64,000 bases of DNA from Brienomyrus brachyistius (taxonomy: Eukaryota; Chordata; Actinopteri; Osteoglossiformes; Mormyridae), in the NCBI RefSeq assembly GCF_023856365.1, contig NW_026042704.1, positions 1 through 64,000 on the forward strand, written 5' to 3'. The position numbers and the translations under genes were made by a program. Positions 1-9,734 of the stretch are shown here, one piece after another. The notes under the pieces were generated by a model that saw only the letters and a list, made by a program, of their open reading frames with translations, was not told where the DNA came from and did no database searches. Positions within the stretch are counted from its first letter, which is position 1, and every line of letters starts with the position of its first letter.

Positions 1-332
1 CACACAACCTGGGTGACATGCCTTGCCTGCTCACCCAGTTTTAGTGCACCTTAGTTATCCATAATGACCATCTAGTCTCGATACACCCATAAATATATAT
101 GTATATATATATATATATATATAGTTTTTTTTTTTTTTTCGTAATGGACAATAAAAATAACGCAGTTCTCCGTAAAGGAGGGATGGTGGATGGAATATAT
201 ATATACATATATACATTTATATAAAATAATTGTCACACAACCTGGGTGACATGCCTTGCCTGCTCACCCAGTTTTAGTGCACCTTAGTTATCCATACTGA
301 CCATCTAGTCTCGATACACCCATAAATATATA
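1..332. repeat. AT-tract satellite array, right end of a preceding array
   Basis: Two units of the satellite described at 16830-19419, up to the Tc1 insertion. The unit core contains a GTCACACAACCTGGGTGACA motif, a TAGTCTCGATACACCC motif, an (AT)n tract, a T-run, and a CTCCGTAAAGGAG short palindrome. The array presumably continues to the left of the window. Confidence 0.9.
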
Positions 333-1501
333 TACTGAACAAAAATATAAACGCAACACTCTTGTTTCTGCTCCCATTTTTCATGAGATGGACTTAAAGA
401 CCTACAATTCATTCCAGATACACAATATTACCATTTCTCTCAAACATTTCTCACAAATCAGTCTAAATGTGTGATAGTGAGCACTTCTGCTTTGCTGAGA
501 TAATCCATCCCACCTCACAGGTGTGCCACATCAAGATGCTGATCTGACATCATGGGTAGTGCACAGGTGTACCTTATACTGCCCACAATAAAAGGCCACC
601 CTGGAATGTGCAGTTTTTTGCTTTATTGGGGGTCTGGGGACTCAGAACCGGTCAGTATCTGGTGTGACCACCATTTGCCTCATACAATGCAACACATCTT
701 CTTCGCATAGAGTTTATCAGATTGTCAATTGTGGCCTGTGGAATGTTGGTCCACTCCTCTTCAATGGCTGTGCGAAGTTGTTGGATATTAGTGGGAACTG
801 GTACACGCTGTCGTATACGCCGGTCAAGCACATCCCAAACATGCTCAACGGGTGACATGTCCGGTGAGTATGCTGGCCATGCAAGAACTGGGACATTTTC
901 AGCTTCCAAGAACTGTGTACAGATCCTTGCAACATGGGGCCGTGCATCATCTGTCTGAGTGGCTGGTCTCAGACGATCTTGGAGGTGAACCTGCTGGATG
1001 TGGAGGTCCTGGGCTGGTGTGGTTACACGTGGTCTGCGGTTGTGAGGCCGGTTGGATGTACTGCCATATTCTCTGAAACGCCTTTGGAGACGGCTTATGG
1101 TTGAGAAATGAACATTCAATGCACGAGCAACAGATCTGGTTGACATTCCTGCTGTCAGCATGCCAATTGCACGCTCCCTCAATGCTTGTGGCATCTGTGG
1201 CATTTTGCTGTGAGACAAAACTGCACATTCCAGGGTGGCCTTTTATTGTGGGCAGTATAAGGTACACCTGTGCACTACCCATGATGTCAGATCAGCATCT
1301 TGATGTGGCACACCTGTGAGGTGGGATGGATTATCTCAGCAAAGCAGAAGTGCTCACTATCACACATTTAGACTGATTTGTGAGAAATGTTTGAGAGAAA
1401 TGGTAATATTGTGTATCTTGAATGAATTGTAGATCTTTAAGTCCATCTCATGAAAAATGGGAGCAAAAACAAAAGTGTTGCGTTTATATTTTTGTTCAGT
1501 G
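333..1501 (-). mobile_element. Tc1/mariner element with long inverted repeats, internally deleted
   Basis: The outer ends are inverted repeats of about 285 bp (333-616 and 1217-1501), beginning ACTGAACAAAAATATAAACG on the left and ending with its reverse complement. Flanking TA dinucleotides fit Tc1/mariner target duplication. The transposase frame lies on the minus strand and starts just inside the right repeat. The element sits in the AT tract of a satellite unit: satellite sequence precedes it, and an AT tract plus T-run follows at 1502-1530. At 1.17 kb it is shorter than an autonomous element of about 1.6 kb. Confidence 0.92.
652..1218 (-). pseudogene. Tc1-like transposase, internal in-frame deletion
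   Basis: The 188-residue frame starts MSHSKMPQMPQ. Residues 10-65 form the N-terminal helix-turn-helix DNA-binding region typical of Tc1/paired-type transposases (ARALNVHFSTISRLQRRF). The C-terminal half carries the DDARPHVARIC and SPDMSPVEHVWD segments, which hold the second Asp and the Glu of the DDE triad. The middle of the catalytic domain, including the first Asp block (normally T-DES-F), is missing between residues of about 80 and 84. Family members are about 340 residues, so roughly 150 are lost, in frame. The protein could still bind inverted repeats but should not cut DNA. I infer a non-autonomous element that needs a complete relative. Confidence 0.9.
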
Positions 1502-1534
1502 TATGTGTATGTATACATATAGTTTTTTTTGTGT

Positions 1535-2773
1535 TTGTGAAAACGGGTCTTTAATCGGGGAAACGGAGCGGGTAGAGCAGGACGGAACGCAGGCATTGAC
1601 AAACTACAATGACGGACAGGGCAAACAGGTAAGACCAGGACTTAAAATAGGTCATGACTAATCAAAGTAATCGGGCAAAGCAGGAGACGATCAGGGAAGC
1701 ACACGTGGGTAATCAGGGGGCGTGGCACACACGAGGAGCGGACAAGCCGGGCATATATGTATATCTATATAAAACCTCATTAATGAGGGACAGGGAACAG
1801 AACGGACAGACAGAACTGGCACAGGGGAAGGAGCCAGGACAAGACTTGACATAAGACAGGAAAGGCAGAGAAACAGATCAGAAAGGGGGACACGGAGGGA
1901 ACAGGCAGGACAAAAGGACCGGGAGTGAACGAAGGGAACATCGGGGAAAGAGGAGCAGAAGCCAGAGGGACGAGGGACAAAGAGAGGAGGGACAGAGACA
2001 GGAGGAACAAAGCGAGGGGGAGCAGAGGCAGGAGGGACAAAGACGGGAGGCCAGGGAGAGAAGGAGGGGGAACCAAGAGGAGCCCGAGGGAGACCCAGCG
2101 GGCGACGGGAGGCAGCCGGAAGGGCTGCAGGCGGCCGGGAGGCCGGAGCCGGAGGGGCCGAGGAGACGGGGTGAGGGACAGACGCAGGGACGAAGGAGGG
2201 AGTCGGAGGGGAGACCAGGGAAGGGGACGAAGGAGCTGGAAGGGACCCTGGCGAGGGCAAGGAGAGAGGGGGAGCCGCAGCAGACGGCGACGTCCTCCGA
2301 CACGCCAGAGCGGGAGGACCAGCAGGCGAATGAGGAGCCGCCGTCGGGGGGCCCGCAGGCAACCGATAAGACGCCGGAGGAGGGACCGAGGCAGGGCGAC
2401 GAGGCCGCGGAGGGGGACCCGCAGACGACAGCCGACCCGGAGGGCCAGGACTCGCAGGTGCCGACCAAGCCCTAGCGCCGGCGAGGGAGGGCGAGCCAGG
2501 GGGCTGGGCGGGTGGGACCCCAGCCGTGCGTCTGTGTCCTCTCCCCTTATGGGACACAGACATAAGGACCTGTGGCCGGGGTCGGGCTCGTCGGGGTGAG
2601 GGTACCAGAGTCACAGGGGGAGAAGGGACTGGAGTGGGGCCAGGGACTGGAGCTGCAGGCTGCAGAGGGGGCGCCTGCCCGGGAGCTGCAGGCAGGGAAA
2701 GCGCCTCGGACGTGGGCGCGGTAGCTGCAGGCAGCGGAGACGGCTGCTCGGGCTCTGGGGCCGCAGGGGGCAC
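1535..2773 (-). mobile_element. Truncated proline-rich LTR element (second subfamily)
   Basis: A GC-rich block within satellite sequence, related to the full-length element at 19420-22988. On the minus strand, 2773-1763 matches the 3' internal region. About 1762-1535 is LTR-like: it shares the CACGTG / GGGGGCGTGGCACACACGAG stretch, a TATTTTAAG promoter-like motif and a terminal ATTAAA polyadenylation-like signal. The 5' LTR and the repeat-rich N-terminal part of the reading frame are missing. An AT insertion (about 1760-1790) separates LTR and internal parts. It ends in a short satellite remnant at 2829-2861. Confidence 0.75.
1691..2773 (-). pseudogene. Proline-rich ORF fragment of LTR element
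   Basis: The 360-residue Pro/Ala/Ser-rich open frame aligns with the C-terminal third of the 958-residue frame in the full-length element: shared GRGHRR.AGVPPA.PPGSP, PGPPGRLS.AGPPP and RRPLGLPRAP segments. The visible start is only the first Met after truncation, and the frame reads through into the LTR, so neither end is natural. Sequence differences from the full-length copy are many, so this is an older or different subfamily. No protease, reverse transcriptase or integrase motif is present. Confidence 0.7.
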
Positions 2774-2861
2774 TTATTTTATTATATAAAAATAATAAAA
2801 AAAATATTATTTTATTATATAAAATAAGTGTCACACAACCGGGTGACATGCCTTGCCTGCT

Positions 2862-3330
2862 TGTGGGATGAGGAAGACTCAGGGACTGGAAATGGGATTA
2901 AAACTGAAGATGTGCTCATTCCTTTGTGTATTTACAAATTTTCCTTCCGTCAGACATGAGGAGTTTGCTGCTATATTTGGCACTAATAGAGATTCTGATG
3001 CTGCTATTTTTATTGTCTATTAGTTTGTTATTATTTACAAGTTCTGTTGTGTTTTTGCATTTTTCTCTTCTGGTTAATTAACTGCTGTCTGTTTGCTGTG
3101 AAGTATGAGTGTGGTGAGTAAGACTCAGGGACTGGAAGTGGGATTACAACTAAAGATAACATGCTTATTCCTTTTTGTATTGTTTACAAATTTCCTTCCG
3201 TCAAACATGAGGAGTTTGCTGCTATATTGTGCACTAACAGAGATTCTGATGCTGCTATTTTTATTGTTTATAAATGTGTTATTGTTTCCAAGTTGAGTAT
3301 TCAATAAATGCTAAATTGAGAAATTTTGTG
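2862..3330 (+). repeat. Two-copy tandem repeat, 246 bp period
   Basis: Sequence from GACTCAGGGACTGGAA (2876) recurs 246 bases later (3122) with scattered differences, including the CATGAGGAGTTTGCTGCTAT and GATTCTGATGCTGC blocks. Each copy could encode a short leucine-rich peptide, but the frames are not conserved between the two copies, so I do not call a gene. An AATAAA lies at about 3304. It adjoins the hAT-like end at 3385-3470 and may be internal sequence of that transposon. Confidence 0.7.
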
Positions 3331-3384
3331 TATCGTTTGTTATTATTAGTGTGATATTTTACCATGCAAATAGAGGGGAAAACG

Positions 3385-3470
3385 TCCAATTATCGGCCAA
3401 AAAAAATCAGCAGCATATATCGGCCATCGCCTGACCCTTGACTTGAAAAACCCATATCGGTCGACCTCTA
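3385..3470. mobile_element. DNA-transposon terminus, hAT-like
   Basis: The stretch ends TATCGGTCGACCTCTA. Its reverse complement, TAGAGGTCGACCGATA, is a terminal motif I associate with a widespread fish hAT-type element. Upstream it has the expected run of TATCGGCC repeats. Only this end is recognised, and no partner inverted repeat was found nearby. Confidence 0.5.
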
Positions 3471-3509
3471 GTAACAGTACATTCTGTCCAATTCATCCAT
3501 CGAGTTAAG

Positions 3510-3799
3510 TCACACACCCACTTGAGGGGGCACTCCGGCAGACGTGAGGATGGGGATGTTCTTTCCGCTATAACATCCACTGCAGAAGTACATCTCGCTC
3601 CTGTTCACAGGGCTTACTTCAATGATGAAGCAGGGCTGGTTGTCTGGACAAGAAGTTGTCCTGCTGCTGGGTCTCGGTGCCGTTTTTCCACCTAAGCTTG
3701 AAGGTGGAAATGTGTTCCAACTTGGTCCCTGGGACTGCAGCATAGCCAAACATCGCGAGCAGCGTCGGCCACACCCACCACCAGAACCATCACACCGTC
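3510..3799 (-). CDS. Possible terminal exon, Cys-containing
   Basis: Preceded by a pyrimidine-rich TTCTTCTTTATGTGTATAG acceptor. The open frame ends at 3510 after PCFIIEVSPVNRSEMYFCSG. A 33 nt candidate exon at 3955-3987 (ITDLKQIEAL, GTAAGT donor) fits it in phase, but exon 3 does not fit that candidate. The tail could be the C-terminus of the chemerin-like protein. The V-S-x-x-x-x-x-E-M-Y-F-C pattern also recalls an immunoglobulin V-domain second Cys. Another frame here reads FGYAAVPGTKLEHISTFKLR, so the exon itself may be frame-broken. Confidence 0.35.
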
Positions 3800-4818
3800 C
3801 TATACACATAAAGAAGAACTAAAACATAGAGTGTTGTGACAATCTATGCGTTAATGTTTGGCAGCATAGGTGATTCATTAAAATTATACCGAAGAATGGA
3901 AAATGTGATATTTAGAATATTTTTTGCCATTTAGTAGCTAATTTAAGCACTTACCCAATGCCTCAATTTGTTTTAGGTCAGTAATGTCTGAGCCAAAAGA
4001 ATGAATGTATGAATTTAATACAATTCACCCACTCCCACCCACACACAAATCTGAAATTCAATTTAAGACACTTCTTAAACATTAGTGCATTAACAAAAAA
4101 GGAAAATCTTAAGAGATTCAGTAGGATTTTCTATGTTAGACTTAAGCTAATAGTTCAATAGTTTTTACATATTTCAATATACCAATTTGACTTTAATGTT
4201 GAAACAGATGCTAAAACATGGAATAATTTCATAACTAGAGAAACATGTTATTCACAAACACTAGCAAAGGTAGCTTATAGTTAAGCTTACTTAAGTCAGC
4301 AAGTCAGGCTACAGTGTGTAAGAATAGTCGTAAACGATAATTTGTCTCAGTCTTACATGACAGAATAAGTAAACAGAAAATATAAAATGGCTGAAACAGC
4401 GTCATTAACGCCAGCTACAGTAGAGGCGCAGAAAAGGTGTCATGACTGAAGTATTCCCAAACTCTGGAAGACCGTATGCGAGCCTTTTTTGCCGCGTGTT
4501 TCTCCAGAGGCTCCGGAGCTCCGCTGGTTGACACAGCCATGTTGGTTCATGTGCAGGGGGACGAGCGGCAAATTTCTTTTTTGCAGGGTGGTAGGTGATG
4601 TCTCATTAATATTTATGAGAGAAGTGCTACATGATTGGCCAGTGCATGCCTTACAAAATGGTGCGGCACTGCATCCAAGCCTGCGGCACTCAGAGTCACA
4701 AATACAGTGGAAACCATTTGTAGTAATTACGTCTGTCTGGCTGATTTCCAACTAATTGATATTTGTATATTTATTACATGAATATAAGGTAATATAAGGT
4801 AATAGAAGAGGTATTTAA

Positions 4819-5275
4819 TGGTTTTCCATCTGAGGAATTTGCAAAAAACTGCAGTGCATGATGGGTCGGACCTAAAGGCTGCCTTAACGTCCTCATCTGT
4901 ATGACGACATACATCAAGACTAGGAAGGTGCATAATGTTCATGTCTGGTTGCGTTTGTTGGTCCAGAAAGTAATTCAATTTCGCCATGTAGGTTACGTTC
5001 TTAAAAACTGCTTGGATATAGCCCGATTATATGCTGTGGGCCTTTTAATTTCTTTGTTTACCAGGTAGGCTACCTTCTTTAAACTGCGTTTTGTTAGACT
5101 ACATATTTAGGGAGGTCTTTATAAATTTATAGTAGTCTTCATAAATATGTGCATAGTTTAGCCTAACCCAGCCACTTAAGGGAGAAAGCCAGCTCAACTA
5201 GGTGTCGGTCCCAAGCCCGGATTAATGGGGAGGGTTGGCGTCAAGAAATAAAGAGACTGTATCTTCACTGCATGA
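4819..5275 (+). repeat. Inverted-repeat arm R1
   Basis: Reverse-complementary, with divergence, to 11840-12134: shared blocks include AACTGCAGTGCATGATGGGT, GGTAGGCTACCTTCTTTAAA and GCCCGGATTAATGGGGAG. About 150 bases (near 4890-5047) have no counterpart in the other arm. The arms lie 6.5 kb apart. They may be two copies of an old interspersed element in opposite orientation or a local inverted duplication. Confidence 0.8.
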
Positions 5276-5489
5276 CTGATGTCAAAATGTGTGAAATATG
5301 TGGTTGTATTAATAAATGCATTAAAGTAGGTTAATGATTCTGTGCTGTCTAAATTGTATAGAAAATTTCTACGTATAGCCAAACAAATCTCCTCCTGTTT
5401 GAAAAGGCATAGAAAAAGCAATTTAGCCACTAAAACTTTACAGTTTTTGTGAGGGACAGTCGAATTCTCTCGTTTCTCTCGTCAAGTTT

Positions 5490-5665
5490 TTTTGTGATCC
5501 TGCACCTACACTTTGCCGGCCCCAGGAGGATGGGCTCCCCCTTTGAGTTTGGTCCCTCCCAAGGTTTCTTCCTTCTTGGGAGTTTTTCCATGCTATCGGC
5601 GCCTATGGCTTACTCACTGGGGGCTTTGGGTGGGCATGATATAAAGCAAAGCATTTTCCCTCCCA
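5490..5665 (+). repeat. Fish LINE/SINE 3'-tail-like repeat
   Basis: Contains GGATGGGCTCCCCCTTTGAG, TCCCAAGGTTTCTTCC and GGGAGTTTTTCCATGC, a string I recognise as common to LINE/SINE tails across fish genomes. The 122-residue frame that crosses it is therefore not a gene. Confidence 0.45.
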
Positions 5666-6397
5666 GTTTCCTCCTCTGGTCCACATTGCAGGACCATCAG
5701 CCATCAGAAACAGCCAGACGGTCTCCTTCAGCTTCTTTAGTGTCCTTGGAAGCCAAGGCAGTTTTAGGTCTGAGAAGAGGTTTATCAGAAGGACACATAT
5801 TACGTCGTTTGTCCTGAAATGTAACATGGGGAGGAAAAGTTAAGCGGTTTAGTCAGATTGGAGTCGTTTATTCAGCAGTGGCAGCGCCAGTGACTTAATG
5901 CTACAGGTGCTATAGGGGAGTGAGATTATTTAGACCGGGTGCTTTAGCTTTTCAGCTTATGTAGATGGTGTATAGAAGCACACAGCACGATAAGCTACAG
6001 CATGGATAAAATAGGATAAAATATGAAATTCTAACGTCTAGCTCACAGAGCCTCTATGTGTACTTTGAAGAAAAAATACACTACAAGTATGCTGTAAAAA
6101 CCGCAAAAATGTCTTACACAATATACAGATTTTACAGATAGTTAAAGAAAAAATGAAACCAATATTTTGGGGGTGCTGTGGGGGTACTATGGTCATTGGA
6201 GGAGGAGCTAGAGCCCCCCCCCCAAGCTTTTCCCTGGTGCTGCCACTGTTGTTCAGATTAAAAGTAACATTGTCATTAATAAACAGTACTCTGATCAAAT
6301 TTTTGCATGTACAAACACAATCAAAGTTTAACCACATGTTTAGACACAATTCACACACCTGTTACATTTCCATAATGCTAAGACTCTCTACACTTAC

Positions 6398-6490
6398 TTC
6401 ATCCACTTTCTTGTTTGGTACACAGTCATTTGATGGATGTGTAAGATCATTACCAGACCGTCTGCTGCAAACTCTACAGTTAATGAATGG
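6398..6490 (-). CDS. Chemerin-like exon 3
   Basis: 93 nt, 31 codons, phase 0, with a TTTTTGCAG acceptor and GTAAGT donor. It encodes PFINCRVCSRRSGND followed by a segment ending SNDCVPNKKVDE. The CRVC motif corresponds to CLAC of chemerin and is the main reason for that assignment. Confidence 0.65.
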
Positions 6491-7297
6491 CTGCAAAAAC
6501 ACACAGACACACAAAAACAGTATTTAAAGAGTGGTGGGCAATAAATACAGTGAGAGAAGGTGTAGTAAAGATATATCTAATGATTTAAGGCAGAGCTGCT
6601 GGAGTGCAGGGTTTAATGACACAGAACAATTTTAGAGGAAAGAGCTTCCAAAGCAGGGTCACCATAAGGCTATATTATACAAAGCAAGTTCATCTAAAAG
6701 TATGAACAACAAATCCCGTTTAACTGAACACTGCTCTGTATTAAAATACTGTCCTCCGATCAAGCTAAGTGGTCCTGTAGTTCACTATTTAAAGAGGTAA
6801 ATTTAAAGGGTAATTCACACTGCACATCTACCCTGCTCTGACCAGGTTTAATTACTGGCTTTCTAATTAAAACAAGAGTTAAGTCCTGCCCTTTCACCAC
6901 AAAACACCACACTGCCATTTAAGGCTGATTTCAACAATGAGTTTTAGTTAACCTGGCTCGATTGAGTTAACTCTGGGTATGTAAAACCCGCTTTGTAGTA
7001 CAGCCCACAGGTCTTTAAATAAGGCCAGCTAGGGTTCATAGCTCGAAGCATAATCTACAGGTCACCCCTCAGATGATTAGCATTTGCTTCTGCCTGGTAA
7101 TCCAGCCTTTAAGCCTGTAAACCTACTAAAATTTGAGAATAAGGTGAAGGAACTGGCTCTTTGAGGCCACCTATGTATTTGTTACTTTATTGTTGGCTAA
7201 CTTTCCCCCGCAGGGCATCAAAAAAGTTAACATGAACCTAAATTAATTTGCTAACTGATATGTCCAATGCTCACAGTCACAGTGACTCTTTACTTAC
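6491..7297. other. Intron 2 of the chemerin-like gene
   Basis: About 800 bases between exon 3 and exon 2, AT-rich, with no coding potential or repeat that I recognise. Confidence 0.5.
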
Positions 7298-7402
7298 CCT
7301 CTTGTCCATGAAAATACAGTCAGCCCGATGGTCTGTTGCAGTTGACTTTGGACATTTTGTTGCTCTCAAGAGAATCTCAATGTCAATGTATTCACTGCTG
7401 AT
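7298..7402 (-). CDS. Chemerin-like exon 2
   Basis: 105 nt, 35 codons, phase 0 at both ends, with acceptor TGATTTAG and donor GTAAGT. It encodes ISSEYIDIEILLRATKCPK followed by a short loop and CIFMDKR. This is the cystatin-fold strand bearing the first two conserved Cys residues. Length and phase match exon 2 of chemerin/cathelicidin-type genes. Confidence 0.65.
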
Positions 7403-7704
7403 CTAAATCACATAAACACGTTATATACAAAATTGCCTACAACTGTTTTAAAGGCAATATAACAAACAATAATCACCCAAAAAATGGCAAACTGTCACAG
7501 ACTTGACTGCAGCAGATTCAGAGAGAAACTGTGAGAAGGTAAAATTGACCAGGGCTGAGATATACAACCATCACTTTCATTGTGAAGAGACATTAAGCAT
7601 CATATGCATTGAAATTAAAACATCAAAATCAATGTGATACTCATTAGTTCAGCTTGCAGATGATGAAAGTTTCACACTTTTGTAAACACTTTCTCAGCAG
7701 TTAC

Positions 7705-7883
7705 CTTCGGACGGCCCTGGATGTTATAGAAATTCATGTGCTGACGGGTTCCTTGATGAGCATTTTCGACTGCGAGTTTAATGGCCGTCTTGTGAGTGCA
7801 GGGAGACTGTGGTAATCTTGCTGGGCCTCTGTGGAGATAAGCAGAGCTCCATAAGCCAAAACCAGAAGCAGCAGGCGGGTCAT
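7705..7883 (-). CDS. Chemerin-like exon 1: signal peptide and cystatin helix
   Basis: The exon runs from ATG (7883) to a GTAACTG donor and is 179 nt long. One additional base would make it 60 codons with phase 0, matching exon 2. Reading from the ATG, the frame ends at a TGA after about 47 codons. The cystatin-like helix (KTAIKLAVENAH) lies in another frame, starting just after the SLPALT stretch. The upstream leader has a GGATAAGGG TATA-like element about 60 bases before the ATG. Confidence 0.6.
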
Positions 7884-8039
7884 CTTCCTCTCAGCTTTGA
7901 AGGGAGAAGCAGGACTGAGGACACTGATCTGTGGTCCCCTTATCCAGCACGTCCAGGGGCGTGTCCTTCACTCGAAACAAACAGACCTTTGAACAACATT
8001 GGAAAACTCTTCAGGATGAATTGAGGCAGGTGGTCAAGT

Positions 8040-8599
8040 GGGTTTATTGTTATTTCAGCAATATACACAGTACACAGTGAAAGGAAACATTGTTCCTCCT
8101 GGACCACGGTGCAACACAAAGAAGAAAAACAGAAACAACACAAGATGACACAAGTGCGGGCAAGATAGAACTATACAGAGTGAAAGGAGCACAAACAGAG
8201 GGAGAAAGTGCAAGATAAACACAAGAGCAACAATACAATACTACAGGACAAGACAGCGCAGTCAAGAACACAGAGTGCAGCCAGAGCTAACCTGAATAGG
8301 GGCATCAAGGTTGCCAGGCAGGCAGAGAAACAGAAAATAGAGGTCTACTTCACATACAACAACCCACAGTGGGTGTGGCAGGGAATACAACACATTACAA
8401 ACTTCAAAGGCAACAACACCGTCACTGTTAACAGCAACGCCCTTTTAGCAAAGGAGCTAAACAGCTTCTTTGCTCGTCTGGAGGAACACAGAGCAGACAT
8501 AGCCACACTGCCCCCTCCCCCAATCTCCAGCACTCACAGACTCCCTCTGCAGGAACACCACGCGAGAAGGCACATTGCATCTCTAGGTGTGTGGAGTTT
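8040..8599 (+). mobile_element. L2-like LINE, 5' part
   Basis: The 8040-8210 part (TGTTCCTCCTGGACCACGGT) resembles a fish LINE 3'-UTR. From about 8265 a frame reads ARANLNRGIKVARQAEKQ, then YNNPQWVWQGIQHITNFKGN and LLAKELNSFFARLEEH. This is the linker between endonuclease and reverse transcriptase of L2-type LINEs. It breaks off at HARRHIASL, where CR1 sequence begins. Confidence 0.75.
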
Positions 8600-9149
8600 A
8601 AGACAAGGCAAGTGATGCTACGATAATATAATTCCTTGGTAAGACCCCACCTAGAATATTGTGTGCGGGTTTGGTTACCATACCTTAAGAAGGACATTGC
8701 TGCCTTGGAAAAGGTGCAACGTAGGGCAACGAGAATGATTCCTGGTCTTAGAGGAATGTCTAATGAGGAGAGGTTAGCTGAGCTGAATCTGTTTAGCCTC
8801 GAGCAAAGGAGACTAAGGGGGGACATAATCCAGGTGTTTAAGATTCTAACAGGTCTGGATGCTGTTCAGCCAAATGGCTATTTCAATGTTAGTTTAAATA
8901 CCAGAACTCGTGGCCATAAGTGGAAATTAGCTGGAGAACATTTTAAAACGAATTTGATGAAGCATTTCTGTACACAGCGTGTAGTTAGAGTATGGAATAG
9001 TCTTCCTGTTATTGTAACACAAGCTAAAACCCTGGGTTCTTTTAAATCAGAGCTAGATAAGATTTTTGAGCTATTAGCTAAGTTCTCCTCAAAGGAGCTT
9101 GATGGGCCGAATGGCCTCCTCTCATTTGTAAATCTCTTTGGTTCTTATG
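8600..9149 (+). mobile_element. CR1 LINE, 3' end, nested
   Basis: From VRPHLEYCVRVWLPYLKKDI through KVQRRATRMIPGL, FSLEQRRLRGDIIQVFKIL and VVRVWNSLPVIV this is the conserved C-terminus of the CR1 reverse-transcriptase protein. The 3' tail has GATGGGCCGAATGGCCTCCT and ends TTCTTATG, as CR1 elements do. 5'-truncated, as usual. It interrupts the L2-like element, and the frame continues by chance into the L2 remainder (stop at 9379). Confidence 0.85.
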
Positions 9150-9400
9150 AGTCAGCTTACAGAGATGAGGTCCAGAAACTGATAGGTTGGAGTTCAGCAA
9201 ACAATTTGGCACTAAACAGCACAAAGACAAAGGAATCACTGACTTCAGGAAGGATGGAGGCGACACTGGCCTGCCTAGATGGATGGATGGATGTTTTTAT
9301 TGACATTGTAAGTACAATGAGATTTAGTTTGGAACGCGCCAGCAGCTACACAGTATATTTACAATTATATAGATTGTGAGGCATAAAATAAGGTGTGAGT
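9150..9400 (+). mobile_element. L2-like LINE, 3' part
   Basis: Resumes with ESAYRDEVQKLIGWSSANN and LALNSTKTKE, the RT segment downstream of the catalytic site. The RT core that should join this to the part ending at 8599 is missing, so the CR1 insertion accompanied or followed a deletion. Ends with a (GATG)n run and a TTTTTATTGACATTGTAAG tail. Confidence 0.75.
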
Positions 9401-9677
9401 AATATAACATAACGACATAATATAAGTAATCATTAATTAATCATTACAGATGGTATGAGGTGTGAACCGCTAGGCTGCTATGGCATGTTTGGTATCAAAC
9501 CGATGGAAAATCACTCCAGTTTCCAAATCTGGTCAGTGGTTACCACGAAAGTGAATATATCAAAAGTTACACCAGCCTAACGAAAATCATCAATACAAGG
9601 GAAATCACTCTGGTCATAAATCTCAAAAGGACTGATACAGACCCCCTTCCGAAAGCCCGCCAAATGGATGGTCAGCC

Positions 9678-9734
9678 ATTGGTCCAGGAGTCGAATTCCT
9701 GGTCACTCCTATTCACGAACTTTACACTATAAAA
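9678..9734 (+). promoter_or_regulatory. CCAAT/TATA promoter-like block
   Basis: An inverted CCAAT (ATTGG, 9678-9682) and a TATAAAA (9728-9734) precede an A/G-rich transcribed-looking leader ending near a C-run at about 10027. The following 68-residue frame is low complexity and I do not call it a gene. It could be an LTR or LINE 5' region. Confidence 0.35.

Larger units (their letters stand above)
3988..6397. other. Large intron-like stretch with repeats
   Basis: No coding sequence recognised. It contains the inverted-repeat arm at 4819-5275 and the repeat tail at 5490-5665. A variable C-run near 6214 (10 bases here, 11 in copies 2 and 3) marks a polymorphic site. The remainder is AT-rich and unassigned. 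Confidence 0.6.
3510..7883 (-). pseudogene. Chemerin-like (RARRES2-type) secreted cystatin-fold gene, frame broken
   Basis: Minus-strand spliced gene. Exons read by eye are 7705-7883, 7298-7402, 6398-6490, and tentatively 3955-3987 and 3510-3799. Exon 1 starts MTRLLLLVLAYGALL, a typical signal peptide. It is followed, after a frame change, by HKTAIKLAVENAH...MNFYNIQ, which fits the first helix of a cystatin domain. Exon 2 gives ...RATKCPK...CIFMDKR and exon 3 gives PFINCRVCSRR...NDC. The Cys order C..C..CxxC..C matches chemerin, which has a CLAC motif at this place, better than cystatin (no CxxC) or cathelicidin (four Cys). Chemerin is a secreted chemoattractant and adipokine activated by C-terminal cleavage. 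The 1 nt frame break in exon 1 and a phase mismatch between exons 3 and 4 are the reasons for calling it a pseudogene. A shared sequencing error or an unseen exon is the alternative. Confidence 0.6.

Noticed and set aside
4440..4755. Overlapping frames of 88 and 103 residues on both strands
   Set aside because: No recognisable motif, located within an intron-like region, and conservation follows from duplication only.
5449..5817. 122-residue plus-strand frame, open in all three copies
   Set aside because: It overlaps a recognised fish LINE/SINE tail string, and the conservation is explained by the recent duplication.
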